A stretch of DNA of 64,000 nucleotides from Microbacterium jejuense (GTDB taxonomy: Bacteria > Actinomycetota > Actinomycetes > Actinomycetales > Microbacteriaceae), in contig NZ_JAEUAW010000003.1 of NCBI RefSeq assembly GCF_019511665.1, positions 310,001 to 374,000 of the forward strand. The letters run 5' to 3'. Of this stretch, positions 15,162 to 22,518 are shown piece by piece. Position 1 is the stretch's first letter, and each line of letters begins with the position of its first letter. The notes beneath the pieces were generated by a model that saw only the letters and a program-made list of their open reading frames with translations, had not been told where the DNA came from and made no database searches. Made by a program: the position numbers and the translations under genes.

Positions 15162-15970
15162 GCTGCCTTCGCCTCTCGCTGGTGGCACGAGCACTCGCAG
15201 TGCACCGACTCGCACCGGTCGTGCGCGGCATCCGCGCACGTCTCTGACAGCACGACCGCGGGCTCGGCGGCGACGGGCGCGGGCGCGACTTCGTACGTCT
15301 CGCCGCATCGCCGGCACCGGCCGACACGGATCGGTTTCGGTGACCCGTTCGGGTTCGACACCCACGCGAACCCGACCTGACGTTCCCCACACGTGCTGCA
15401 GAGCTCCAGCTGCGCTCGGGGCCGCGGGTGGACGCCGTACCGGCCGCGAAGACGCCGGATCTCGGCGAACATGGCGTCCATGGCCTCCGTGAGCTCCGGG
15501 ACCTGTGCGACGGCGTCTGCGTGGTCTACAAGCCAGCCGACGACGATGAGCGCCTCCCCGCGTGCCGATAGCGGGTCGGCGTCGGGCTTCGGCTTCGCGC
15601 TCCACTGCTGGGCGCTCAGGGGTGGGAGGATCGGAGCCCACGGTGCGAGCACGTCGGCGTTGAGCCATGCGGTGACCGCGCGGGCGTAGTCGACGAAGCC
15701 CCACCACAGCAACTCAGCGTCGGCGACCGCTCCGGACGGAGAGATGCCGCGCCCGTCCGACGACTGGTCGAACGCTGCGAGCGCGGTGGTCATGTTGTCG
15801 ATGAACCCGCCGCCTGACACGACAACCTTGTCGGTCTGAGCTGCCTTGATGCTGGGCATCGTCGACCAAATGATCGCCTCGATCAGTGGCGGCACGATGT
15901 CGAGGTGCCAGGTGAAGGACCGCACCCACTCGTGGTGCTGCGCGTCGGGGTCGAGGGCGAGGACGTTCAC
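15158..15970 (-). CDS. Hypothetical protein with zinc ribbon and CxCxCH tail
   Basis: 270 residues from GTG 15968-15970, overlapping the stop of the Lsr2-like gene (GTGA). Residues 1-170 are helical with many Trp (HEWVRSFTWHLDIVPPLIEA). Further on, CSTCGERQVGFAW and CRRCGETYE give a four-Cys ribbon. The last 30 residues carry CADAAHDRCESVHCECSCH, the tail pattern shared with the 12817 and 18647 proteins. The N-terminal part resembles helical actinophage proteins of unknown role. Confidence 0.65.
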   Translation of the reverse strand: MNVLALDPDAQHHEWVRSFTWHLDIVPPLIEAIIWSTMPSIKAAQTDKVVVSGGGFIDNMTTALAAFDQSSDGRGISPSGAVADAELLWWGFVDYARAVTAWLNADVLAPWAPILPPLSAQQWSAKPKPDADPLSARGEALIVVGWLVDHADAVAQVPELTEAMDAMFAEIRRLRGRYGVHPRPRAQLELCSTCGERQVGFAWVSNPNGSPKPIRVGRCRRCGETYEVAPAPVAAEPAVVLSETCADAAHDRCESVHCECSCHQREAKAA

Positions 15971-17235
15971 GCGGAGAGCCGCTTCCACCACGGGCGGCGG
16001 GCGGCGAGCTGCTGCTCCGCGGCGTCCGCGCGCGCCTCGGCATCCTGCGCGCGGTCCATCGCCGCAGCCCACTGCATGAGCGCGAACTCCAGCGACTCCG
16101 CGAGCGCCTCGATGGTGACCTCGACGGACTGGCGGCGTGCTTCGTCCCATCCCTCGTTGAACAGCTGCGCGCGAGTCTCCATGTCGGCGACCGGGCCGTG
16201 CACGACGACGTGCGCCTCCGTACGGTCGAGGCTGCCGAGGGCTGACAGCACCAGTCCTGCGGCATCATCAGTGCGCCCTCGGCGGGCGTAGTCGATCGCC
16301 CAGTTCAGGAGATGGCGGACGCCGTGGGCGTCGTCGTGCTCGGGCGTGTAGCCCTTCTCGACCTGTCGCTGCTGGATGGCTCGCAGCCGCGACCCATACT
16401 CCTCGACGGTGGGAATCAGATCAGGCTCGCCGTCCGCTTCCGCGTTCAGCGCGGCGAGCTCATCGCGCTGGTCCTGCAGCGTCTGCTCCATCGCGACACG
16501 CTGGCCTAGCGTGCTCGGCTGCATCGCGTCGACCTTCTCCTGGATGTCCTTGTCGACGCGGCCGTGGGTCGGGTCAGCATCGACACGGTCGCCGTCGTTG
16601 CCTGGCCATGTCTCGCTGGCCTCGGCGGGAACCTCGACCGTGATGTGTCCGTGCGCGAGCTTGTACGCCTCGACGACGTCCCTGCGTACGCTGCCCTTCA
16701 CGTTCACCGGCATGCCCGTGCCTCGGGCCCAGGCGCGGATCGTCGCGGGCGTCAGGTCCAGTTCGGCCGACTGTTCGTCCGGCTCGGCGGTCGCCTGATC
16801 CGATGTGCCAGAACTTTCACTGGCCTCCTCGGGCCACTCGGGCACGTCCTGCGGCTCCGGCTTGCGGGACTTGATGATGGTCGCCGGCGACGGCGCGGTG
16901 GTGGTGTTCATGATCGGGTCCTCTCCCTCGATCGGTTCTTCGTCCAGGTCATCGACCTGCACGTCTTCGTCCTCTTCGTCGGGGACGGTGCGCCGCGGTT
17001 CGGGCGCGGGGTGCTCGTGCGGTGTCTCGCCGAGCTCGGCGGCGATCTGCGCCGGAGTGAGGCCCTGTGCGACGAGTCGGCTGTATCGCCAGTCGCCGGC
17101 GGCGAGGTGCTTCGCGCGACGGCACGAGATGCCGTGCTCCTCCTCGCCGGGGCAGTAGCCGCCACGGCATCCGTTGTCGAAGCCTTCGACTGTGCCGTGT
17201 GGGTAGCCGTCCTCCAGACGGTCGACGGCGCTCAT
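15967..17235 (-). CDS. Multi-domain protein with Lsr2-like DNA-binding segment
   Basis: 422 residues from ATG 17233-17235. Residues 11-45 hold HGTVEGFDNGCRGGYC with more Cys, a motif seen at the N-terminus of many actinophage proteins. An acidic linker follows. Residues 161-195 (LTPATIRAWARGTGMPVNVK, then GSVRRDVVEAYK) match the C-terminal DNA-binding domain of Lsr2, with GS where Lsr2 has GR. A middle helical part has KGYTPEHDDAHGVRHLLNWA, and the last 80 residues form a coiled coil ending RRPWWKRLSA. Lsr2 silences AT-rich foreign DNA; a phage copy could compete with or replace the host protein. Confidence 0.6.
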   Translation of the reverse strand: MSAVDRLEDGYPHGTVEGFDNGCRGGYCPGEEEHGISCRRAKHLAAGDWRYSRLVAQGLTPAQIAAELGETPHEHPAPEPRRTVPDEEDEDVQVDDLDEEPIEGEDPIMNTTTAPSPATIIKSRKPEPQDVPEWPEEASESSGTSDQATAEPDEQSAELDLTPATIRAWARGTGMPVNVKGSVRRDVVEAYKLAHGHITVEVPAEASETWPGNDGDRVDADPTHGRVDKDIQEKVDAMQPSTLGQRVAMEQTLQDQRDELAALNAEADGEPDLIPTVEEYGSRLRAIQQRQVEKGYTPEHDDAHGVRHLLNWAIDYARRGRTDDAAGLVLSALGSLDRTEAHVVVHGPVADMETRAQLFNEGWDEARRQSVEVTIEALAESLEFALMQWAAAMDRAQDAEARADAAEQQLAARRPWWKRLSA

Positions 17236-17393
17236 CGCTGCTCCTGTTTCGCGGGCAGTTGCTGGGTGATCTCGGGCACCCGAGCGATCGCTCGCGCGAA
17301 GGCTGCGCGCTCGGCGTTGCGGCACGCTGCCGAGCGGACCTCGTGCCAGCCGTTCTCCGGCGTCCCGGGCAGACACCCACACCTGGGGTTCAT
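17232..17393 (-). CDS. 53-residue Cys-containing protein
   Basis: Starts at ATG 17391-17393 and ends at TGA 17232-17234, overlapping genes on both sides by four bases. MNPRCGCLPGTPENGWHE is followed by SAACRNAERAAFARAIARV. Three Cys are clustered. Unknown. Confidence 0.55.
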   Translation of the reverse strand: MNPRCGCLPGTPENGWHEVRSAACRNAERAAFARAIARVPEITQQLPAKQEQR

Positions 17394-17563
17394 CGCTCAG
17401 CCCCGCTCTGTTCGAGGCGGCACACGTCGTACTCGGCGTTCTGCTGGAAGACGCCGCAGAACACGCACGGGCCGCCCGGGAACGGGAAGGTGTGCTTCCG
17501 AGCGTCGGCCTGGATCATCGTTTCCTTGGCCGCCTGCTCGACACCCACGGGCTCGTCGTTCAT
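17390..17563 (-). CDS. 57-residue CxxC protein
   Basis: Starts at ATG 17561-17563 with GAGGAGG upstream, a strong ribosome site. The centre reads GGPCVFCGVFQQNAEYDVC, three Cys at zinc-knuckle spacing. Unknown role. Confidence 0.6.
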   Translation of the reverse strand: MNDEPVGVEQAAKETMIQADARKHTFPFPGGPCVFCGVFQQNAEYDVCRLEQSGAER

Positions 17564-17781
17564 CGTCCTGCCTCCTCGTCAGCGCGTCGGGCGGCGTGGC
17601 ACTCCGAGCACGTCACGTCATCCCAGGACGGTGTGCGCTTCGACGACGACCGGCCGCAGTACGCCCGCCCGAGCGTCGCGTTCAGCCCTCGCCCATCGGC
17701 GCACACACGGTCCTTCGCCGTGGTCGTCGCCGCCGGCGCGACATGGCCGCGGCGGTCCTGGTGGATCGGCCCGGCGCTCAC
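17560..17781 (-). CDS. 73-residue basic protein with zinc-binding Cys
   Basis: Starts at GTG 17779-17781 overlapping the stop before it (GTGA). The C-terminal half has RAYCGRSSSKRTPSWDDVTC and SECHAARRADE, a C-x18-C-x-x-C-H arrangement recalling a zinc hook or degenerate HNH. Unknown role. Confidence 0.55.
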   Translation of the reverse strand: MSAGPIHQDRRGHVAPAATTTAKDRVCADGRGLNATLGRAYCGRSSSKRTPSWDDVTCSECHAARRADEEAGR

Positions 17782-18146
17782 AGTTCCACCACCCGGTACG
17801 CGTCCTCGAACGTCACCGTCAGCGGGAAGACGTGACCACACTCGGTGCAGCTCGGGAAGTGGCCCATCGCGACGCAGAGCACGAGGTTTCGCTCAATGAT
17901 CGCCCGACCAACTTCAAGGTGGTAAAGGCACAGCGTCTCGTCCTTGCCGCAGCAGGTCTTCACGGACCGCAGGGTCGCCGGGTTCGTGCAGCCGTCGGCG
18001 AGGCACGGCACCGACTCGTCGTAGTGCTCACGGATCTGCTCGAACGCTTCCGGGTCGTGGATGCCAAACCGAGTCGCCTCGTCCTGCTCGGACGGCGACA
18101 ACACCTCGGCTGCCGAGAGATGGGTGCCCGCTAGAGTGCGGGACAT
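17778..18146 (-). CDS. Cys-rich hypothetical protein
   Basis: Up to 122 residues from ATG 18144-18146, but this ATG shares a CATG with the start of the plus-strand gene 18145, so a GTG or TTG about 13 codons in may be the true start. The middle has CLADGCTNPATLRSVKTCCG and LCLYHLEVGRA, and the end CVAMGHFPSCTECGHVF: two candidate zinc sites. It restarts the leftward operon after the plus-strand insertion. Confidence 0.6.
   Translation of the reverse strand: MSRTLAGTHLSAAEVLSPSEQDEATRFGIHDPEAFEQIREHYDESVPCLADGCTNPATLRSVKTCCGKDETLCLYHLEVGRAIIERNLVLCVAMGHFPSCTECGHVFPLTVTFEDAYRVVEL
18132..18137 (+). promoter_or_regulatory. -10 box TAGAGT of a leaderless promoter
   Basis: TAGAGT lies seven bases before ATG 18145 and matches the box at 13500-13505. 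No clear -35 hexamer is visible. Confidence 0.5.
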
Positions 18147-18669
18147 GCCGCCAGAGATCGTGATCGTCCAGCCGTTCGACTTCGTGGGATCGGTAGTCGT
18201 CCCCGGGGTCGCCATTCTCGTCAGCGCGGCTCTCGCGATTTGGATCGCCAGCGCCGAGCGCCGCTCTGCGGTGAGGTCGCGCATCCAAGCGGAGACGGCC
18301 GCGATGATCGAAGCTGTTACGCGGCTTGGGTTCGCTGCCACGGCACCTGTCAACGCAACAGAGTTTCGCGAAGCCTCTGTTTCGTTCGCCCAGCAGAGTC
18401 TGATCTTTGCTGCGCACTTGCCCAGTCGCGATCTCCCCGTCGCGAAGTGGGCGATCATCATGATGGGCCGTGCGCTGGCCACTCGCCAGCACGTGATCGC
18501 CGCCAAGGCCGCACTCTTCGTGCAGAACGGGCTGGATGAGTGGCTGCGCGGGAAGGCGCGCACGCGCGACTTCGTCCGAAACATGCCGGCCGATGTGCAT
18601 GGAATGTGGACCGACTCGTTCGACGCGTCCAAGTGGATGGACACGCTCACCACCGGTCCTTCGGCATGA
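18145..18669 (+). CDS. Plus-strand membrane-anchored moron
   Basis: 174 residues from ATG 18145-18147, seven bases after a TAGAGT box. Residues 13-33 form one membrane segment (FVGSVVVPGVAILVSAALAI), followed by a basic stretch and a long helical cytoplasmic part with many Ala and Arg. It resembles small membrane-tethered helical proteins but no family was recognised. It interrupts the leftward operon: its 3' end overlaps the facing 18647 gene by 23 bases, and its start overlaps the gene going the other way. That placement suggests late insertion and expression from the prophage. Confidence 0.6.
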   Translation: MPPEIVIVQPFDFVGSVVVPGVAILVSAALAIWIASAERRSAVRSRIQAETAAMIEAVTRLGFAATAPVNATEFREASVSFAQQSLIFAAHLPSRDLPVAKWAIIMMGRALATRQHVIAAKAALFVQNGLDEWLRGKARTRDFVRNMPADVHGMWTDSFDASKWMDTLTTGPSA

Positions 18670-19009
18670 CGTCGGTCTGATGATCGGCGCGGGAACAGCC
18701 GCATGCGTGCTCCTCGACGTCGTCGCGGTCGACGAGCGCGATGCCCGTGCACGCGGTGTGCTTCCCCTCCGAGCACTCACGACAGATCGGTGCGACGTCG
18801 AACCCGTGCGCCCTCACGATCGACCGAGCAAGGTCGACGTGCAGTGACGACTCCGACTCCTTCGCCGCGTCGACCAGCTCGGCCGCGAGCCGCACCGCCT
18901 CGTCCGGCGTCAGCTGCGTGAGTTTCTTCCGGGTACGCAGTACGACCTGGTACTCGTCGTCGACCTCGACCTCGGCGAGGGTCACGACGATCGATGCTTC
19001 GATGCTCAC
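18647..19009 (-). CDS. Hypothetical protein with Cys/His tail
   Basis: 120 residues from GTG 19007-19009 (GTGA overlap). The N-terminal 75 residues form a strand-then-helix domain: ASIVVTLAEVEVDDEYQVVL, then DEAVRLAAELVDAA. The C-terminus has CRECSEGKHTACTGIALVD and HACGCSRADH, the same tail type as in the 12817 and 15158 proteins. Unknown role. Confidence 0.65.
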   Translation of the reverse strand: MSIEASIVVTLAEVEVDDEYQVVLRTRKKLTQLTPDEAVRLAAELVDAAKESESSLHVDLARSIVRAHGFDVAPICRECSEGKHTACTGIALVDRDDVEEHACGCSRADHQTDVMPKDRW

Positions 19010-19224
19010 AGTCCCAGCCCCTCTCGGATCTCGGCGCGCAGCGCGTTACGACGGTCGACCCGAGCTCGCGCCTCCCCGGTCGTCGTGCGGGCGCCCTTGT
19101 CGTGCTCGAGCGCGGTCGTCCCGAGCTGCAGCGCCTGGATGCGGTTCGCGAGGCGCAGCTCGGCGACGAGCTCCGCGAGCAGATCGACGATCCGCGGCGT
19201 CTTCGGTTTGGTGGTGGTGGCCAT
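19006..19224 (-). CDS. 72-residue helical protein
   Basis: Starts at ATG 19222-19224 with GAGGACACGAAGC upstream. The first half is a Leu-rich amphipathic helix (PRIVDLLAELVAELRLANRI) and the second is basic and helical. It lies just after the helicase gene. Could be a helicase partner; nothing in the sequence proves this. Confidence 0.55.
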   Translation of the reverse strand: MATTTKPKTPRIVDLLAELVAELRLANRIQALQLGTTALEHDKGARTTTGEARARVDRRNALRAEIREGLGL

Positions 19225-19237
19225 GCTTCGTGTCCTC

Positions 19238-20488
19238 TCAGACGGTGGTGATCGTTGGTTCCCAGGGCCAGCTGGAGCCGCGCACGAGCGTCGGCCAGTC
19301 GCGGCGGTCGCGGTCGCCTCGCCAGCGCACGAGGCTGTACGTGGCGCGGTTCCACTGCCGCTCCTTGTTGCGCCGTAGGCCGAGGCCGAACTCCGGCCAG
19401 CCGAGCAGCGCCGACGACCCGCGCGGTCGCAGCTCGCGTTCGCCCGACGTCGACCGGGCGTGTCCGGCGTGTACCTCGATGAGCATCGCGACATCGCGCT
19501 CACGGATGGACTCGAGCGCGGCCAGCACCGGCGACACCTCGGTGTCCTTGTCCATCGGGTTGCCGCCGACCATGCGGTACAACGGGCCAAGCACGACGAG
19601 CTGCGGGTCGACGTCGTCCATCCACTTGTGGATGCGTCCGAGGTCGCGGGACTTCGTGATGTCCATGACGCCGACACAGTGGAGGCCGATGTTGCCGCGC
19701 GGGTCGCGTGCGCCTCGCTGGGTCGCCTGGTCGGCGAGCGTGCGGGTCGCGCGCCGCCACTGCCGTTCGCTGTTCTCCGCGTCGACGACGAGCACCCGGA
19801 TCGGGTCCATCGGTCGGAAGTCGAACGGGTGGATGCCGGCGGCCGACAGCACCGCGAACTGCCGCAGCAGCGTCGACTTGCCGACGCCCTCCCCCGCGGA
19901 CAGCATGAGCCGGTCCTGCCGTTCGAGAACGTTCGGGATGACCCAGTCGTACGCGTCATCAGATTCGGGCACGTCGAGCACGTCCCGCAGCCACCTGACC
20001 TTGTCGCCCTCGGTGGTGTCGACGTCGCGGATCCGGCGGAGGTCGTCGACGGCGGCTTCGAGCGCGGCCGCCGGGTTGCCGGTCGCCGTCTGCAGCCTCG
20101 CACCGACAGCGGCGATCAGGCGGCGGGTGGACGCGTCACGGACCATGCCTGCGTAGTACGCGCCCGACGTCGCCGTGGGGACGCTCGACACCCACTCGCT
20201 GAGGTCCTGTACCTCGATGCCCCGCACATCCCACGCGGCGAGCTGATCCCACACGGTGAGGAAGTCGACCGGCTGCCCGGCGCCAATCATCTGCAGCATG
20301 CCCGCGTAGATCGCGCCGAGCCGCATGTCGTGGAAGTCGCCCGGGCTCAGGCGCGTCTGAACATCGCGGGCGACGCGCTGGTCGGCGAGAATCGCGCCGA
20401 TCACGTACCGCTCGGCCGTGGTCAGCGGGTCGACCTTCACGGCCGTGACGTACGGGTCCTCGGGCGGCACGTCGTCGAAGTCGCTCAC
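19238..20488 (-). CDS. DnaB/RepA-type replicative helicase
   Basis: 416 residues from GTG 20486-20488 (GTGA overlap). Residues 20-125 match a DnaB N-terminal domain (TTAERYVIGAILADQRVARD). The ATPase domain has Walker A GEGVGKST at 199-206, strand IRVLVVDAEN and later PQLVVLGPLYRMVG. The sequence from VIPNVLERQDRLML on resembles RepA-type AAA ATPases rather than a full DnaB motor, so it may be a hybrid helicase. It stands with the initiator and loader-like genes. Confidence 0.85.
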   Translation of the reverse strand: MSDFDDVPPEDPYVTAVKVDPLTTAERYVIGAILADQRVARDVQTRLSPGDFHDMRLGAIYAGMLQMIGAGQPVDFLTVWDQLAAWDVRGIEVQDLSEWVSSVPTATSGAYYAGMVRDASTRRLIAAVGARLQTATGNPAAALEAAVDDLRRIRDVDTTEGDKVRWLRDVLDVPESDDAYDWVIPNVLERQDRLMLSAGEGVGKSTLLRQFAVLSAAGIHPFDFRPMDPIRVLVVDAENSERQWRRATRTLADQATQRGARDPRGNIGLHCVGVMDITKSRDLGRIHKWMDDVDPQLVVLGPLYRMVGGNPMDKDTEVSPVLAALESIRERDVAMLIEVHAGHARSTSGERELRPRGSSALLGWPEFGLGLRRNKERQWNRATYSLVRWRGDRDRRDWPTLVRGSSWPWEPTITTV

Positions 20489-21234
20489 GACGCCGCCTCC
20501 TCGAACACGAGCTCGGATGCGAGGCGCTGCGCGGCACGCTCGGCGTAGTCCGCGCGGACTTCGAAGGCGACACAGCGGCGGCCCGCCTGGCGCGCTGCGA
20601 CGGCGACGGACGCCGAACCCGCGAACAGGTCGACGACCACGCCGCCCGGCGCGACGCTGTACTCGATCAGCGGCGTGACGACGGCGAGCGGCTTCTGCGT
20701 CGGGTGGATCGCTCGCCCGTGCTCCGAGCGGGCGAACTGCACCGAGCGCATCAGCCGTGGGCCGCCTACCTCGGTCACGTACGACGATGCGCCGCGCGCG
20801 CCCTGGTGCTCACCCTTTGTCGCACGACGCTTCACTGCGCGCGGTGTCGCGTCCGGCGTCGTGGGCACCTCGTGACGGATGTCGGCCCAGTCGCCGCGGT
20901 ACCAGTGCGTCGCGAGCTCGTGCACACGGCGGAACCGGTCGTTGGCGAGCGACGAACCGTTGTGCTTCTCCCACACCCGGTCCTGCGCGAGCTTCCAATC
21001 GGCAGCGAACTCGGCCGCGTGGTCGTGAAACATGCGGAACGATCCCCAGCACCAGAGCGTGTCGGTGACTCGGGCGGCATCGGACAACCACCCGTCGGCC
21101 CAGCGGTCCCAGGCGAGGGAAGTCTCGCCATAGGGCGGGTCGGTGATCACGGCGTCCGCGCGCAGCTCGCCGAGCGCGTCCCGGTAGTCCGCGTGGTGGA
21201 GAGTGACCCACTCGTCCTGGTAGACGACCGTCAT
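20485..21234 (-). CDS. DNA methyltransferase, DPPY type
   Basis: 249 residues from ATG 21232-21234 (TGATG overlap). The catalytic motif DPPY is at 32-35. The SAM-binding motif DLFAGSAS is near 202-209, after HPTQKPLAVVTPLIEY, the usual order for N6-adenine or N4-cytosine methylases with motif IV first. No restriction nuclease gene lies beside it, so it likely protects phage DNA from host restriction or marks DNA for replication control. Target sequence unknown. Confidence 0.88.
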   Translation of the reverse strand: MTVVYQDEWVTLHHADYRDALGELRADAVITDPPYGETSLAWDRWADGWLSDAARVTDTLWCWGSFRMFHDHAAEFAADWKLAQDRVWEKHNGSSLANDRFRRVHELATHWYRGDWADIRHEVPTTPDATPRAVKRRATKGEHQGARGASSYVTEVGGPRLMRSVQFARSEHGRAIHPTQKPLAVVTPLIEYSVAPGGVVVDLFAGSASVAVAARQAGRRCVAFEVRADYAERAAQRLASELVFEEAAS

Positions 21235-21443
21235 CACGCCACCTCCGGGCACATGCATGCGCCGGTCACCGAACGCTCCGTGAAGCACTCCGGGCACACG
21301 TCACGGGTGATGTCGAACTTCGCCGGCGGGCACACGACGTGCGTCCAGTCGCCGTCCGGCAGCGCGCCGATCTTCTGACCGGGCTGGATCATCCCGCCGC
21401 ATGCGTCGCACTTCGTCGCGAACATCGCGGTCATCACGATCAC
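21234..21443 (-). CDS. Two-zinc-knuckle small protein
   Basis: 69 residues from GTG 21441-21443 (GTGA overlap). ATKCDACGGMIQPGQKIG and VCPECFTERSVTGACMC give Cys pairs for one or two zinc ions. The MIQPGQ phrase is like a LIM or PARP-type finger. Lies between the loader-like and methylase genes. Confidence 0.6.
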   Translation of the reverse strand: MIVMTAMFATKCDACGGMIQPGQKIGALPDGDWTHVVCPPAKFDITRDVCPECFTERSVTGACMCPEVA

Positions 21444-21763
21444 GACGTCACCCCGATCGCTCGCGCCGAGGTCAGTCGTCGGTGGGCGGCGAGCGCGGGC
21501 TCGTCGACGTCCAGCTCGTTGCCGAACTCGTCCTCGCGTCCCTCGACGCCGGCGAGCAGGATCCGCTCGACGTTCGCGCGGACGTGGGCCGGCGTCAGGT
21601 ACGCCGTCGACTCCCGCTGGTGCAGCTTGACCGCTTCCACCGCGGTCGCGTAGTCGAGGTCGGCGACGAGCTCATGCCACGCGAGCACCGTCGAGTCACC
21701 GATCTGCCGGTTGTCGATCACCTGCATGCGGATGAGCAGCTGGTTCGTCTCCTGAATGTTCAT
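21440..21763 (-). CDS. Helicase loader-like protein
   Basis: 107 residues from ATG 21761-21763. The pattern QVIDNRQIGDSTVLAWHELV, then VKLHQRESTAYLTPAHVRAN is typical of the small loader/inhibitor proteins beside phage replication initiators (G39P-like: helical, Trp in the middle, E-S-x-x-YL-x-P). It would link helicase to initiator. Gene order initiator, this gene, helicase supports it. Confidence 0.7.
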   Translation of the reverse strand: MNIQETNQLLIRMQVIDNRQIGDSTVLAWHELVADLDYATAVEAVKLHQRESTAYLTPAHVRANVERILLAGVEGREDEFGNELDVDEPALAAHRRLTSARAIGVTS

Positions 21764-22518
21764 GCGGTCAGTTCTCCCTGCTGTGCTTCGGCGAGCGCCG
21801 CCAGGCGCCGGCCACGGTCGATCCCGTCGAGGACCCGGGCATCCGGTGCAGCGACACCACCGCCACGAGGCTGCGGAAGCTCGTCATCCCAACCAGCACG
21901 GTTGAGCCACGTCGCCGGGTACGGGATGAACAGCCTGTCCGGGATACCCGGGTTGTCGCGGTACGCGATCGCGGCCTCGACGATCCGCTCCCCCGCCACC
22001 TTCTTCGTCGCCTTCGTCCACGCGCGCAGGGCGTCCGGCTTCGCGACCTTCTTCGGCCACACCGCCCAGAAGTCCTCGAACGAGACGGCCGCGATGAGGG
22101 AAAGCTCTTGTGGCTGGTCTTCTGACAGATGGTCTTCTGAAGAGATGTTCTTCTTTGTGGCGGATTCACCGGACACGGGAAAACCGGACACGGTTTCACC
22201 GTGTACGGGAAACCCGGCCACGGTGGGCGGGTCGCACAGCTCGTACTCGATCTCGGCGAACTTCCCGCCCGCGCGGGTCTGACTGCGCTTCACGTAACCG
22301 TGCTCCAGCAGCTCTGTCAGCGCCGACTGGATCGCGTCGCGACCTTCCTTGCCAGCGTTCGCGAGCGACCGGATCGTGACGTGCCAGCCCACCCGGTGCG
22401 ACATCACCTCGACCAGCAGTCCACGGGCACGCCGCGAGAGTCGCGCGTCACGCGCCCACTCGTTCGGCACTGCCGTGAAGTGCTCGTCGATCGCGAGCCG
22501 TCCGCGAGTGATTCCCAT
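21760..22518 (-). CDS. Phage replication initiator, winged-helix type
   Basis: 252 residues from ATG 22516-22518, overlapping the HNH stop (TGATG). Residues 20-110 resemble a winged-helix domain of phage replication proteins (LSRRARGLLVEVMSHRVGWH, then DAIQSALTELLEHGYVKRSQ). A linker with a repeated VxGFPVxGE pattern follows. The C-terminal half has FEDFWAVWPKKVAKPDALRA and IPYPATWLNRAGWDDE, the standard ending of such initiators. The DNA under the linker is an iteron-like array, so the gene may hold its own origin, as lambda O does. Confidence 0.82.
   Translation of the reverse strand: MGITRGRLAIDEHFTAVPNEWARDARLSRRARGLLVEVMSHRVGWHVTIRSLANAGKEGRDAIQSALTELLEHGYVKRSQTRAGGKFAEIEYELCDPPTVAGFPVHGETVSGFPVSGESATKKNISSEDHLSEDQPQELSLIAAVSFEDFWAVWPKKVAKPDALRAWTKATKKVAGERIVEAAIAYRDNPGIPDRLFIPYPATWLNRAGWDDELPQPRGGGVAAPDARVLDGIDRGRRLAALAEAQQGELTA
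22168..22227. repeat. Four 15-bp iterons inside the initiator gene, candidate origin
   Basis: Four units with exact 15-bp spacing: ACCGGACACGGGAAA (22168), ACCGGACACGGTTTC (22183), ACCGTGTACGGGAAA (22198) and CCCGGCCACGGTGGG (22213). Units two and three form a palindrome, ACACGGT-TTC-ACCGTGT. An AT-richer stretch with two TGGTCTTCTGA copies (about 22113-22160) lies next to it. Iterons plus AT-rich DNA inside an initiator gene is the lambda-type ori layout. Confidence 0.7.

Noticed and set aside
22168..22227. Possible CRISPR repeats
   Set aside because: Units are 15 bp, directly joined without spacers, and lie inside a coding gene. No CRISPR array or cas gene was seen anywhere in the window.
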